Source: Pleurostoma richardsiae (Eukaryota; Ascomycota; Sordariomycetes; Calosphaeriales; Pleurostomataceae). From it: a stretch of DNA of 64,000 nucleotides. Under the pieces are notes generated by a model, which made no database searches, was not told the DNA's origin, and saw only the letters and a program-made list of their open reading frames with translations. Location: assembly GCA_030052745.1 (NCBI GenBank), contig JANBVO010000050.1:3985-67984 (forward strand), written 5' to 3'. Below are positions 11,491-23,144 of the stretch, in pieces. Position 1 is the first letter of the stretch; every line of letters starts with the position of its first letter. The position numbers were made by a program, and so were the translations under genes.

Positions 11491-12945
11491 CCTGGCCTCT
11501 GGAAAGGCGGCTCAACAGAAAACCCCCGCGGAGCCTGTGGCCTTGTCTCTGCGTCCAGTCGACGCTTGGTCCCCCTATCTCGGGCGTGGGATGGGGATTG
11601 ATGGGATGAGGTTCGCGGCTAACGAAGTCACGGTCGCAGAGCAGCTCCGGGAGAAACACAGGGCGGCGCGGACAGTGGCAGTGGCAGAGGCAGCTGTCAT
11701 AGCCGGCTTGTCCTGCTGAGTCTGGTGGTGATGGTGCCGCTGAAGCTGCTGCTGTCTCCTTGGCGCCCTGGGTCGATTCGGGGCATGGGCATTGGGCACT
11801 TCTGGTAGGATTTTTCGCCCGAGGGCAGTTCAAGGATCCGTCGCTAGAGGGGAGCCTCACTTCCCGATTCGGATACCCTGATCTGATAATTGTACAGCGA
11901 GGACCCGCAAATGAAAAGGCGGAATCGGCCTCACCAAAGGCCCGTGAGCACCGACCGGCTGCCGCCATCCGTGTGAGCCGAGGGCGCTCGCCCATTGGCC
12001 GCCGCCCGCGCGAGTCAGTGGCGGAAAACGCTGAGGAGAGAGCAGACAGAGAGAAGAGAGACATAAGGAGAGAGCAGAGAGTTCGAATATGGATGTACGG
12101 ATATGTACGGAGAACCCCGGCAAACCGCAGAAAAAGGGGCCTTCATCACCAGATCCTTCCGTTCCTGATACAAAGGGGGCAAAGAGCCCGATGCTGTCTT
12201 CTTCTGTTGTTAGTTAGGTAAGCGGAAGAGGTGAGTGAGCAAATGATGCGCACGATATTGCACCGGACCCAGGGTGGAGGCCGGGCCGGCTTCCATTGAC
12301 CGCAGACCTCCGACCTCCTGGACAGGGACAACGCGCAGCTGGAGGGGGAGGGAGGGAGAGACCAGATATATAGACGGGAAACAGATCTTTAATATCTCCT
12401 GAGATCCAGATCTTTCAGCCCTACGCGCCCAAGCCAAGCGTTGCCCGGGTGTTTTAGCTGCAGGGCCTTGTAGAGCTGTCATCATCATGATGGTTCGACT
12501 GTGCTGGTGAAGTGGCCTGACACTTGGGCGCCTACCGGGAAACACGTGTTTCCTGCGCGCCAAAAGCGCGGCGCGCAGGATCGCAACGGCTGTTAGGCCA
12601 CCCCAGGAAGTCGAGGAAGTCAAGGAAACCCCATCATTAGAAGGGCCGAGATCTCGTTCTCCTTTTCTGCAGATTCCCATGGTTGAATGATGCTTATTGC
12701 AATTATGCTATTCATGCGGCATGGCGTGATCTGCACTGTGGCATCCCATCCGGGGGCCACGCAGCCTCCATCGTGGTTTGCCCGGAGGATGACTGTCTAT
12801 AACGTTGACTTACAAAGGAAATGCCCGACGGTTCTTCCGCAGACCGTTCCCCGACCAAGATGGTACTGAGATGCCCATCCTTCCCAAAACACCGAAATCA
12901 CGAATCCCTCTTCTGGCCCCCATGACTCTCTGGCCTCCATGACCC
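11491..12945. promoter_or_regulatory. SCAP upstream region / SREBP-SCAP intergenic
   Basis: 1455 bp with no recognised coding frame. It should hold the SREBP 3' end and the SCAP promoter. A full match to the fungal SREBP site lies at 12721-12730, and a core match lies at 11601-11609 about 110 bp before the SCAP start. A purine-rich tract lies near 12340-12360. Confidence 0.5.
12721..12730 (-). promoter_or_regulatory. SREBP-type binding site, full match (ATCACGCCAT on minus strand)
   Basis: The minus strand reads ATCACGCCAT, which fits the sterol regulatory element as I recall it for Aspergillus SrbA: (A/G)TCA(T/C/G)(C/G)CCA(C/T). It lies between the SREBP stop and the SCAP start, about 1.23 kb upstream of SCAP. 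By simple base statistics fewer than 0.1 matches are expected in this intergenic region. Confidence 0.4.
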
Positions 12946-15900
12946 CTATGAGTCGCCTTTTCCATCTCCTTCGATCCCAACAAGCCACTCCAGCACGCCC
13001 ACACACAGTCCAGCCACACTTTTCTCTCTCATGTTTCCCAGGCCCGTCGATTTTGTGTTGCTACTACTTCCCTCCGCCTCCTGCTGCTGACGCACCCAAA
13101 CTCTCAGCATCCCGGCCACCTTCTCGCACAGCTCCTTATGTGACGTCGCCACACCCCGATCTTTAAAGACAACGTCGAGCACAGCATACAGCGCCACGTA
13201 GCCCAGCATACCCAGCTGTTCGGCCGCTCCCTCTTCGCTCTGGACGGTCCCAAGCCGGCTCTCTAGTGCCTTCAGCGCCTTCTCCTCGTCCGGCGTACGC
13301 AGCCTGCTAATTGCAATCGCGCATGTCAAGGCCATGGCGAGGTCGGGAGCCACGGCCGGCAGCTTGGTGTCTGCACCTGGCAACTCACCGGCTGACTCGG
13401 CCGCTGCGCCCTCGGCCGGGAGGAGATACGACGACGCGGCCATGCTCTGTGCGCCAGACACTAACAGTGCCTTGAATGCTAGGGATATGTTTGCGACCTG
13501 GTCCTTCTCAACCAGTAATGCGCGCATGACATATGAGCGGCTCCATACCGCGGACCGCGGCGGCGCCACGCGCGAGGCCAGCTCGAGAGTGTCTCTAAGC
13601 GCAGTCTCGGGATCTTCTTCCTGTTCGCCGGAGTCTTGGGCGTGCAGCTCAGGATAGCTGACGAGCTCGTCACGTAGGATGATTCCTGCGCGCCACGCAG
13701 CCAGGAAGTCAAGTGGTGTGACGATCGCCGCGTCTGAGACGATGGTGTGCATCCAAGGCGCTGCGGCCGAATCTGAATCCGTGGAGGACTGTGTGCCATG
13801 GATGAGGTGGCAGGCCCGCTCGATAATTTCGTCCAGGAAGACGTCCTCGGCGTCTAATTCGAGGAGGGCTACAAGATGAGCCGGAAGAGGCGTGTCCTCG
13901 TTCATCGGCTCCTTGGGCGTCTTCTCCTGGAGCGTTCTGGCCTTGTCCCATAGCTTCTTCGAATAGCCCGATAGGAGAGACTCGAGAGCATGCTTTAGCA
14001 GACCAGTTGCTGAAGCTACCAGCACATGGGAGTGCAAAGCGCGAAGCATAAGGCGGTAGGGCGTCTCGGGAAGAGAGCTAGCCGCGAGTAGGGTCACCAG
14101 AAGACGACCGGTAGTGACGTTCGTGTCGCCGCCTGAGATCTGTGCGTCTAGGGCTATGTCCCACGCCCTAGTGCTGTCCTCCTGTGCACGCGACGGCAGG
14201 AGCCGCATAAAAGCCGCGGGATCGATTCCGCAGCTACCCAGCACCAGTTTCGTCGCCTGCAGGATTACAGCGAGAATGATGTGCAAGCTCTTGCGGGGTA
14301 CCCACACACCCTGCGTCGCCGTGAGGAAAGCATCGCGGCGGAGATCTTTGGGCGAAGCCAACTGCTGCTGCTGTGCTTCTGTCTGGGCCATGGTGGCCTG
14401 CTGCATCTTCTCGGAAGGCTTCGCTTTCTCTGCCGCAGCGTCGAAAAGGGAGGGAAGGAAGACATAGAGAACGGCGCCGAGGAGAAGGAGGCCCCTGAAA
14501 GCGTGAAGCGCCGTGTTGATGGTAGATGCATCACCAACAAAGCCAAGGTGCTGAAGTGACTGTCCAAATTGTGGGAGCAGATGAACAGGCAGTGCAAAGA
14601 GTCCCCTTCCAGAGGGCATGTCATTTCCTCCCTCAGGAGTGCTGAAGCCTTGCATAGCCAGCATGCCGGCCATCCCACCGACCATGAGCTTGCTCATTGG
14701 TCCGCCGCCCGGCGAACGCCGTCCCGTGCCGCCCTGCTCGGTCATCAGTTGGCCGTTAAGTTTACCCAACGCCATGACCTGCTTCTGCAGGAGCGCCTTC
14801 TCCTCCAGCAGCTTCTTATTCTTGACCTCCAGCTCGAGGATGTACTCTGTCGCCTTCGACAGCACGCGCCCCTTGGTGATAGACGATCCGTTCTTGTCGT
14901 CTTCCTCCTTCTCGCCTGGCTGATGAAGGCTGGGGACGGCGTCACGCAGCGCGGCAATCATGTCGTTCAGCTTATTCCGATATCGCTTCTCAATATTGCT
15001 ATGATGACGCTGGCTCTCTTGCGTGCCCTTCCGGGCGGGCGTTTTCGACGGCTCCGGGCTGGTGTCTGTTGAGTCCTCGCTGAGTTTTCGCTTCTTAGCA
15101 GGTGCCGTGGACGGGGCGACCGGGCTGACGGATCGAGACGTCTTGAAGTCAGGCGTCTCGATGGAGGATTGCACCTGGGGGGACGTATCTATGCCGAGAT
15201 TCAACGGCATCGTCGCGGTCATCGCTGCGTCCTCAGCTATGCTCGGGAGCTGCGATGTTCCGAAGAAAGACCCGGCTAGGTTGCTCGTATCTAGGTTATC
15301 CATAGTGAACGGGCTGACGAGGTCACTATTTGGTAACTGGAAGTTGTTCCCGCCTGCCGAGCCGGTCATCATCGTCTGAAACAGAGGCGGCTCCGACAAG
15401 GAACCCGTCAGCGCAGGGCCCGTGAAGTCGAAGGTGGCTGCCGAGCTGGGGCCCTGGGGAAGGGAGCTCCCGTCGACGGCGACGCCGTTGGACGCCTTGC
15501 CATTCTGGCCCCAGTCGAAGTCGACCCAGTCCCTCCACTCATTCCAGTCGTTGGCAGACGATGCCAGGTCGTCCTGGCTGCTCTGCGGGGAGTGATGCCA
15601 CGAGGCCTCGGAGGTTCCGGTGTTGCTAGGTGAGGTGGCGGAGAAGAGGCTGCTGCCGTGGCGGCTGCCGGCGGCGGAGGTGCCGGAGGGAGACTGCTTG
15701 CGGAAGAAGTAGTTGGGATCGAAGGAAGGGCTTGGGTCAAGGAGGGCATCCTACTCATGGCAACAGTCAGCAAGCAAAGCCGGTTTGATCCCCGCATTTC
15801 GCCAAGACCTGAGATGAGGGAGACGAGGCACGTCCACGGTGCCCCGCAACGGCGACAACAACGTCGGAGACAACAAATAGGGCAGACTCACCATGTCGTC

Positions 15901-15948
15901 GAACCCGGCGCCGCCTGCCCCCGAGGCAGTGAAGTTGTTGGGGTCCAT
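12946..15948 (-). CDS. SREBP, membrane-bound bHLH transcription factor
   Basis: Exons 15948-15892 and 15750-12946 give 953 residues. The acidic/Ser-rich N-terminus (LLDPSPSFDPNYFF, DWNEWRDWVDFDWG) is followed by a bHLH-zipper at about residues 265-345. The basic region SNIEKRYRNKLND carries the Tyr (about Y276) in place of Arg that marks SREBPs. The zipper (EVKNKKLLEEKALLQKQ) follows helix 2. Two hydrophobic segments at about 438-455 and 508-526 fit the hairpin that anchors SREBP in the ER membrane, and the remaining 400 residues match the DUF2014-type C-terminus of fungal SREBPs. Released by proteolysis in low sterol or oxygen, these factors activate ergosterol and hypoxia genes. An SREBP-type site 382 bp upstream suggests autoregulation. 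Confidence 0.93.
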
Positions 15949-17842
15949 GCCGGGCCCTGTCGTCCTCGTGCTGCAGGACGGGGATGCTTCGTTGGATGCG
16001 GTCTCAGGGTCCTGGTGTGTGTGGGTGCTGGTCCCTTGAACGGAATGCGGTCAGAGGCGAGGCTGGCTGGCTGGGCGGAGATTCGCGTATCTCTGGCCCG
16101 GAGTCTACAGTGGTAGAGATCCCAGCTGTGCGGCTCGATTAGGGCACGGCTGACCGTTGGCTGTCGTCGGCTGCGTTAGTCAATGATGCAGTGCGTACGT
16201 CCATCTAGCAATGGACGAGGCCGTCGAGCGGAAATCGCATGATTGTGTGTCTTTGTGCGCCCGTTTGGGGCCGTGAATCCATATAATGGGGATGCGCTGC
16301 TTGCGGCCCTCGTAACGCTACCAGAAACGGTGGCGTGATCCTCCTCGCCGCCGACCAACATGATCTGATGGCCGACAGGGATCAGGCATGGGCTAGGCCC
16401 TTAGGCGCTGGATGATCCCCGCTTTTGTTTCCCACTAGCTTTCCTCGAGGCCACGCCTATCATCGCCCTGCGCGGATTGCATGTGTTCCAGATAGCGTGC
16501 GCGGTCGATCCGTTTGCCAGGTACTTCACCGCGCACCCTCCAGTTTGGACCCTGATGCTCGGTAAATGGCCCCGGCTACCCCGGCACTGCAAAGTCACTT
16601 TCTCCGTGCATCCCGCCTGCTCGCTACCTCCTCCTTTTCATCATCAGCAGCCGCGGCCGACATACATGCATCATTGTGACCTCCCTCGCTCCTGCAGCCA
16701 CGGAGCGACCTCCTGCCGCGCTAACCGCGTATTACTTAGCGCTGCACGTCAAAAATTCTCTTCGTTATCTTGCCTCGGATACCGAGGTACATAGGTACCT
16801 ACCAAGCTATAGCACCTGCTGTATGCGGAGACGCTCGTGGCCCCGGCGGCCGAAAAGGACTCGTCCATGTCCGCCGGGACCGTCGTCGGCGTCCGGTGGC
16901 ACCGATGCGCCATCTGGGTAGTCGCGAGTCTGTGACTTGGCACAATTATTAGTGCAAGCTCAGATCCGAAGCCCCGTTCCACCGCTCAGACATGGCCGAG
17001 GCCACCGGCACCGGTGATGCCAGAGCCGGTGTCGGGCGGATGGGCATTAGGACGAATCAAGGTCAAGATACATGATGGTCCGCGAGGATCGGAGGCTTTG
17101 GCGGACTCATTCCATGTCCCCCAACGATCCCGTGATATCCGGGGCTCCCTATCGTGTTGACAGCTATCACCAGCTTCACAAGGACTGTTCTTCCGGACCC
17201 GTTATCCACATGAGTTCCTCTCCATCTGTTCGACCGCCTTAGCATCAGTCGTGATCCATCTCCCCCACATGCCCAACCCTCGCACACGGTACGTCGCTCG
17301 TACACGACGTCAGAAGCCCAAATCTGAGCCGGTGAGCTCTCCGTCTCCTCAGAGCTGCTGGACGGCGGCCGCTCCTATGGCTCACGCCGGTGTACGGTCC
17401 GGCTACGGAGGCCGGACAGCGCCCCTTTCATACAAGTAGTCCATTCTGCTCCTACCTATTGCTGTGCAGCACCAAAAAGGAGGCGTCTCGTGGTACAAAG
17501 ACCTCGGGACCGCAAGCCAACGGTGACACGCCCCAGTACTCTCATCTTAGACTATCATGAGTTGTGTCATGCTAAGCCTTTGAAGGCTTCGAGTCCTTCT
17601 CGTGTCCAGGCCGCGGCCGAGGTCGCCAAGTGTTGCGGGAACTGCGCAGTCGAAAACTGTCCTGGTGCAGCAGTCCCTAAGAGTGCATCGCCGAGCCCAT
17701 CAACACCCGACGGGCCCTGCCCTGGTTGTGGGGAGCTCTGTCCCTGACAGAATATAACCTGCTCGGAAGAATCCCTCTTAGCCAGCAACGGCACAATGGC
17801 CTCAGATGAAGGGAAGTCCTGTATCTGCCAGATGTCAGCGCC
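15949..17842. other. SREBP promoter and long intergenic region
   Basis: 1.9 kb between the SREBP start and the stop of the neighbouring regulator. Only short spurious frames occur. The part nearest SREBP should be its promoter; an SREBP-type site is at 16330-16339. I see no transposon signature. Confidence 0.55.
16330..16339 (-). promoter_or_regulatory. SREBP-type binding site (ATCACGCCAC on minus strand)
   Basis: The minus strand reads ATCACGCCAC, matching the fungal SREBP consensus at every position and differing by one base from the mammalian SRE-1 ATCACCCCAC. It is 382 bp upstream of the SREBP start codon, in the direction of transcription, which fits autoregulation. Confidence 0.5.
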
Positions 17843-19838
17843 CTAATAAGCCGCAAAGGAGAGAATTCGGAGGGTAACCTTTCCCACGTCGACGGAGATC
17901 CCACTACGCTTCAATTCTAGCCCGAGCTGCACAGCGAGCGACCAGACGATGACGTTTTTCCGGCCCACTGCCGTCAGCAGCTCGAGCAGGAAATCTAGAT
18001 CGTCCACACTTTGCCGGTTGTGCCCTTCCGTCGAGTCCTTCACCAGCACCAGTGCCGCCATGTACGCCGAGAACGCGATCATGGGGTTCCTCATCACCGC
18101 CTCGATCTCGATCGCCGCCATCCTCAGTGCGGAGAGAATCTCCTGCGCCGCGGGCAGCAGGCGCACCGCGCTCTGCTGCTTCAAGTGCTCGGGAAGGCCA
18201 AGCGCGTCGACCTTGGCTAGGGCTGACTGGTGGAGGCATATGATGGAGGTCTGGACGCTGATGTTGACGAACGTGGCGTTGAGGCACCCATGGCTCCTGC
18301 TGAGTCGGAGGCTGTCGGGCAGGAACATGAGCATGGTGGCGAGGTCGTTATCGATCCGCCTGTAGCGGTTCCAGTACGACCCGTTCTTGACGTCCTTGGC
18401 GTCATCGTCGTCCTGCGTCCTGAGTGACGTGTGCTCGGCAATGCGATAAAAGATGTGCGCTGCGAGCACCCGCCCGGCAAAGGACGAGTACGCCGCCGAT
18501 TTCTGGGAGAGCACTGTCTGAAGAGGACATGCTTTCTCCTCGAGAGCGTTGTTGAACGCCTCGTCTGAAGCTGGAAGCAACGTAGTGATCTGGCGCGTGC
18601 TTGGTCAGAATAATACGTGTTAAGAAGAGTAGACGTGCCATTCTTCCACTCACATCACTTTCATTTATGAGGGCCGGCCATCCAGTCACACCAACAACAA
18701 ATCTATCGGAGCAGAAGATTACCCACCACGTCCTCCGTCGCTCTTCTGTCTCGCACCAGTCCCTCGCCCCTGGTAACCCGAGAACTACAGGCTGCTGAGG
18801 GTCGTCCAGCCGGTGCAAACCAAGCATCTGCGCTATCCTCACCGCCCGAGATAGGCTCACCGACGCGCGGCCGAACATGCGCTGCTGGGCTTCGTAGTTG
18901 GCCATAAGGGCCCAGCACTGCGCGTGCGACACTGTGACGAAATGCTCGCCATGCCCCTGGTCATTGTCAATTGCTTATCTTGCTCCAAAAAGAGGGAGGC
19001 CTAACTCACCTGTTGCTCGTCCGACTCAGCATACGCTCTCGCACGCTGGTAGAACGAAGCAGCCAGATCGCGGTACGTATCTATCATCAGTGAAGCCAGT
19101 GCCATGACGATGTGCTGCAAGCACAGTGGTGGCTGCATGTTCTGCGGCAGCGCTAAGGACGCTGTATAGCGGGACCGGTTCAGCATTGGGGCCGCATAAT
19201 GAAGTTTATCGAAATACAACTCTGTCCTAGTGTGCCTTGTCAGTGATGTACGCCTAATACGTCTACTGATTGTGGGTTGTCTGCTTACAGCTCCTCTGTC
19301 AGCCGGGGCTGGCTCTGTCGGGGGGTGAGCATGGGAGCCGGCGGTGGCGCCGATTGCGTGTTGATTTCATTCTCCAGCTGCTCCCAGTCAGGCATAGCGG
19401 CGGGCCATTCGCTGGGGAACAAGAGCTGATCTGCCGGTACCATACCCGCGGCCTGGATGCCGTTCATCTTGTCTTCGAGCTGGGCTGCAAACTATGAGTT
19501 GGCGCACCGGTGCTGCACTGCAGACAGCAGCACTTACCCAGGCGTACGTCAAGCTCCCGCACGTTCTTGCGCCTGCTGACGTGCCTCTGTCTCGAATCGG
19601 GAAAGACACAGTCGGTGCCGAGTTTGGCGCAGCCGGCACAACAGGGCTTGACGCGGTTGCACTTGACCTTGCGAGCCCTGCATTGAATGCAGGACAGCTG
19701 GCTCAGCGCGCGAACGCCATGATCTGAGCTTTTACCAACCATGCTGTCGCGAATCGACATCGCCGGCTTGGGATCGGAATCACACACGGCATGGCCGGGG
19801 CTTGGAGTGGGATACTCTGAAAGCGGCGAGGTCTCCAT
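17843..19838 (-). CDS. Zn2Cys6 transcription factor with fungal-specific TF domain
   Basis: Five exons (19838-19538, 19484-19289, 19226-19010, 18956-18654, 18589-17843) give 587 residues; all four introns are 53-64 bp and phases match. The zinc cluster CIQCRARKVKCNRVKPC, continuing to a final Cys (spacing C-x2-C-x6-C-x6-C-x2-C-x6-C), lies at about residues 46-73, followed by a basic linker and short coiled coil (LEDKMNGIQ). The middle-homology region shows TELYFDKLHYAAPMLNR, RAVRIAQMLGLHRLD, TWWVIFCSDRF and INESDITTLLPASDEAF, typical of the Fungal_trans domain. The target is unknown. I chose the ATG at 19838 because a longer open frame upstream begins only at a non-ATG codon. An NmrA-like gene lies just upstream in the same orientation. 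Confidence 0.85.
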
Positions 19839-20384
19839 TGTCACATGAGACTGTGAGGACTCCTCATGAATGTAGACTTCTAAATGACGTGACTGCTCAG
19901 TCGGCAGAACTACCGAAGATGCAGATTCAGATGCTACATGTTTTGAAGCTCGAGACGTGCTCTTCAAGGTATGACGCTGACAAATGGGCCGGAACTTGCC
20001 GCGCCACCTCCCACTGACTAGCGGAACTCCACCTCCACCTTGACTCTCGTCGTCCGCCGTCGACCGCCGACCACGTCTTGCTCGTGATGTGTCTTCCCTC
20101 CCCGCCGGCAACTCTTGAATGGACTCGACTCTCTTTTGCTAGCTGGGTCAGTGTTTGCAAAATACAGGCGGCAGCACCATTTGTGGGCCGTCTAGAGAGC
20201 CCTCGTTGATCCCGACCGCAAAGGTCGAAACGCGGTGTTGATAGATCATCGTCACATTTCCAACATCCAACCCTCGACACCACAACAGAACATTGCACGG
20301 GAAATTGTAGCAAACTGACTCGTGGGTACTGGGAGAGCAGACCAGTTCTCCAGCTCCGATTCATATACACAGCACCAAGCATAC
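19839..20384. other. Intergenic region
   Basis: Upstream region of the regulator gene and 3' flank of the NmrA-like gene. A weak in-frame extension of the regulator without ATG covers 19839-20111; nothing else is seen. Confidence 0.45.
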
Positions 20385-21400
20385 CTATGACTGGGACTTG
20401 GTGAGCTTCGAAAACTGGCTCTCTTGCCTCAACCACGTCCTGAAGTCCTTAAGACCGGGGTGCATCTCCCTCAGAGTCTTGATATCTGCACCGTATCCGA
20501 CGTCGTAAAACCATTTGAACATCCTGCCGAAGTCCTTGACTGCCCACATGAGCAGCGACCCCACGATCGAGTTCGTGAACTGCACATCTTTGCCCGTTTC
20601 CTCCTTGAATACCTTCGCGAGCTGGTCCAGGGTCATCTCGTCGCCAGCCAGCGAGATACCGCGCCCGCGATACTGCTCAGGATATAAGAAGGCCTGGGCT
20701 CCAAAGAATCCGATGTCGCTAACGGCCACGAGCTGCAGTGGCTTGTCTTTGACAGCCTGCCGCCAGGCCGTGAGAAACGCGCGTCCCAGGAAGTCGTCTG
20801 TAAAGTTCTCCATGAAGGCGACAGGTCGCAGGATCACCCAGTCCATATTGCCACCCGCGTTTCTCGTGCTGTTCATGAGGTGCTGCTCGATCAGATGCTT
20901 GCTCCTGAAGTGTGGGATGTCGGTCGGACTCTCCGAGGAAGATTCGCCCCCACGGTCGACGGAGGTGTACACAAAGAGCTTGACACCGGCGTTGAGAGAA
21001 GCGTCGACAAGCGCCTTGCCCTGCCCTAGCTCACCCCCGCCGCCTTGCCCAAAACCCATCGGGACCTGCGACTACCGTGGTCAGCGCACTCGGTAGTTCG
21101 TCGTAGACTTGGCATGGTTGACTGATGGTGCATGATTATACTTACCTGAACACTGAAGACGCCCCATACCGGCGTAGAAGCTGCTGCCTGCGCCGTCTCA
21201 AGAAGTTTGCTGGGATCGGCCAGATTTCCCTGAACTAGTTTGACGCGTGTTGACAACTCTAGAAGCTTCTGCGCGGACGCAGAGCTAGCGTCGCGAGTGA
21301 CCGCGAGGATCTCCAGGTCTGCATTTTCCTTGATGAGGCATCTAATAACTGCACCGCCCTGCTTGCCAGTAGCCCCGCAGACCAGAACCGACCGTGACAT
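20385..21400 (-). CDS. NmrA-like NAD(P)-binding protein
   Basis: Exons 21400-21146 and 21065-20385 join to 311 residues (intron GTAAGT...CGCAG, 80 bp). The N-terminus VLVCGATGKQGGAVIRCL is the GxxGxxG nucleotide-binding motif of the NmrA/HSCARG branch of atypical short-chain dehydrogenases. WVILRPVAFMENF and the C-terminal ISLAGDEMTLDQLAKVF are family hallmarks. Members sense NAD(P) redox state, as NmrA does in nitrogen repression, or act as reductases. The usual SDR Tyr-x3-Lys pair is not evident, which favours a regulatory or quinone-reductase-like role over classical dehydrogenase activity. It is tandem with a Zn2Cys6 regulator, but I have no evidence that they work together. Confidence 0.85.
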
Positions 21401-23140
21401 CGTGTGAACGAAACGGTGTCTGCGAGTCGACGTCTCAAATCGGAGATGTGCGAGCCTGAGGATATGATGGAATGGATATCTCAAAACAAGATGTGCTGAT
21501 TTTCAGTTCTAGAGAAGCAAAGAGGTCGGCCGGCCGCTTGTGTTCGTCCGTTGCGACCAGCATGTGGGAGAAGGAAGAGTTGCTGGTTTTGTAGCATCCA
21601 TGGTCGCAATTATAAAAGTTCACCGGCCGGAATTTTCCAGAAACCCCTCTCTATTATCAAGCTTTCTGTGCCCCGGCATCATCGATATCCATTGGAAGTC
21701 TATTCGTTCACATGCCGGCCTCTCTCGGACAACGAAAGTTGGTGGATGGCTTGTCGGTGGCTTGTCGGTGGCTTTTGGGTGCGAGTCATGGCGGAAATAC
21801 CAGGCGCGAAACTCGTAGCACATAACACGGCCGGTTGCTAGGGTCCAAGCTCGCAGGGGGGTTCTCGGTCACACAGCGCTAACTCAGGCGCTCGTGCTCA
21901 TCTTAATGTCGCTGTCCGAAAATGTCCGTAGGATGGCCTAGGGGGGGCTTATTGAATCTACTAGCATAGTAGCGACACGTCAATTTTCGCAGGATTCGGG
22001 GGCGGACACTGCATGAAAACTACCAGACTTGCATAGAAAAAGGCGTGAAGTTCGAAATATTCGAGGATTTCGTTGTTAGGCGGGTGCACTCTCTCCTCTA
22101 CGGCGTCTGCCTGGATCAAACCTACAGAGTTGAATATAGCCGGATGATCTCTGCGACTCGACAATCCTCCGCAATTTGTTTTGATGATAATCCTTGAGAA
22201 ACTTGGTTGTAATCGTTTAGCCAAGAATCGATTACCACCCCATGACCCACGAGATCCTTCAATACAGGTCGAACATGTCCAGCCAAGAGAATCTGTCGGT
22301 GATTCCATCCAGTGGTTACGACCAGTAGTATTGAACAGAGCTTGGACCAGACAACAAAAGTATCATGAGTGAACAGCACGGCCATCATCATAGGTGATCA
22401 TGTTGAAGGGTCATGTTAAGTTCCTGTGCTAGGAATGACAGTGCGAACGATGAGCCATCGACAGAATACGGACCTGATCGACTTATAAGTGAGTTCGCCT
22501 GGAAAAGTACAGGGTGAACTGTACGATTGGTTTGCCGGACGCCTTTCCCTTCATAGCGGAACACCTCGTAGAAGGCTGGCAGGTTACACTGAATTTTAAC
22601 CTTACTGGTCTCCGAGGCAGAACAAGGTGCTCGGAGAGCCTTAAACCTTTGCTTCCTCTATTATAGAACGCGTTTGCATCGTATAGAAGCGGTAATTGAA
22701 TAAGGAGACTACAGCCACAATAATACTCATTCTGAACTGGAGGCGCCGTGCTGTGCAGGTCACATTACACACGATGCGCAACCCTCGTCTCGCGGAAGTT
22801 CTTGCTGCTTGCTGCTCGGAGAAAGTACACAACAACACAGTGCTGTGCCCAATACTTCATATGCCTAGACCAGTGAGTACACCATACGACTTTCTCAACG
22901 CGGATACGATGGCTACTCATGACATTATGATACCTTACAACAAGATTTTCAGGCCCTAGGCCTACTGCTAAGATCTCTCACGTCATCGCAGCTTTTGCCG
23001 ATTCTTCACTTCTTACTACTTCTCCAGATGGCCACTGTGGCCCATTTTGGCACTGGCCTCCGTCCGGTCGATGATAACACTGGGACTGAAGTGTGCATAG
23101 CCATCAGCAGCTAGGGTGATACCGAATAGTTTCTCTTCGG
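21401..23140. other. Gene-poor region
   Basis: 1.7 kb with no recognisable product. A short repeated GGCTTGTCGGT motif sits around 21748-21774 and several CGGCCG hexamers at 21520-21835. Open frames are short and have no protein-like composition. Confidence 0.5.
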
Positions 23141-23144
23141 GGAT

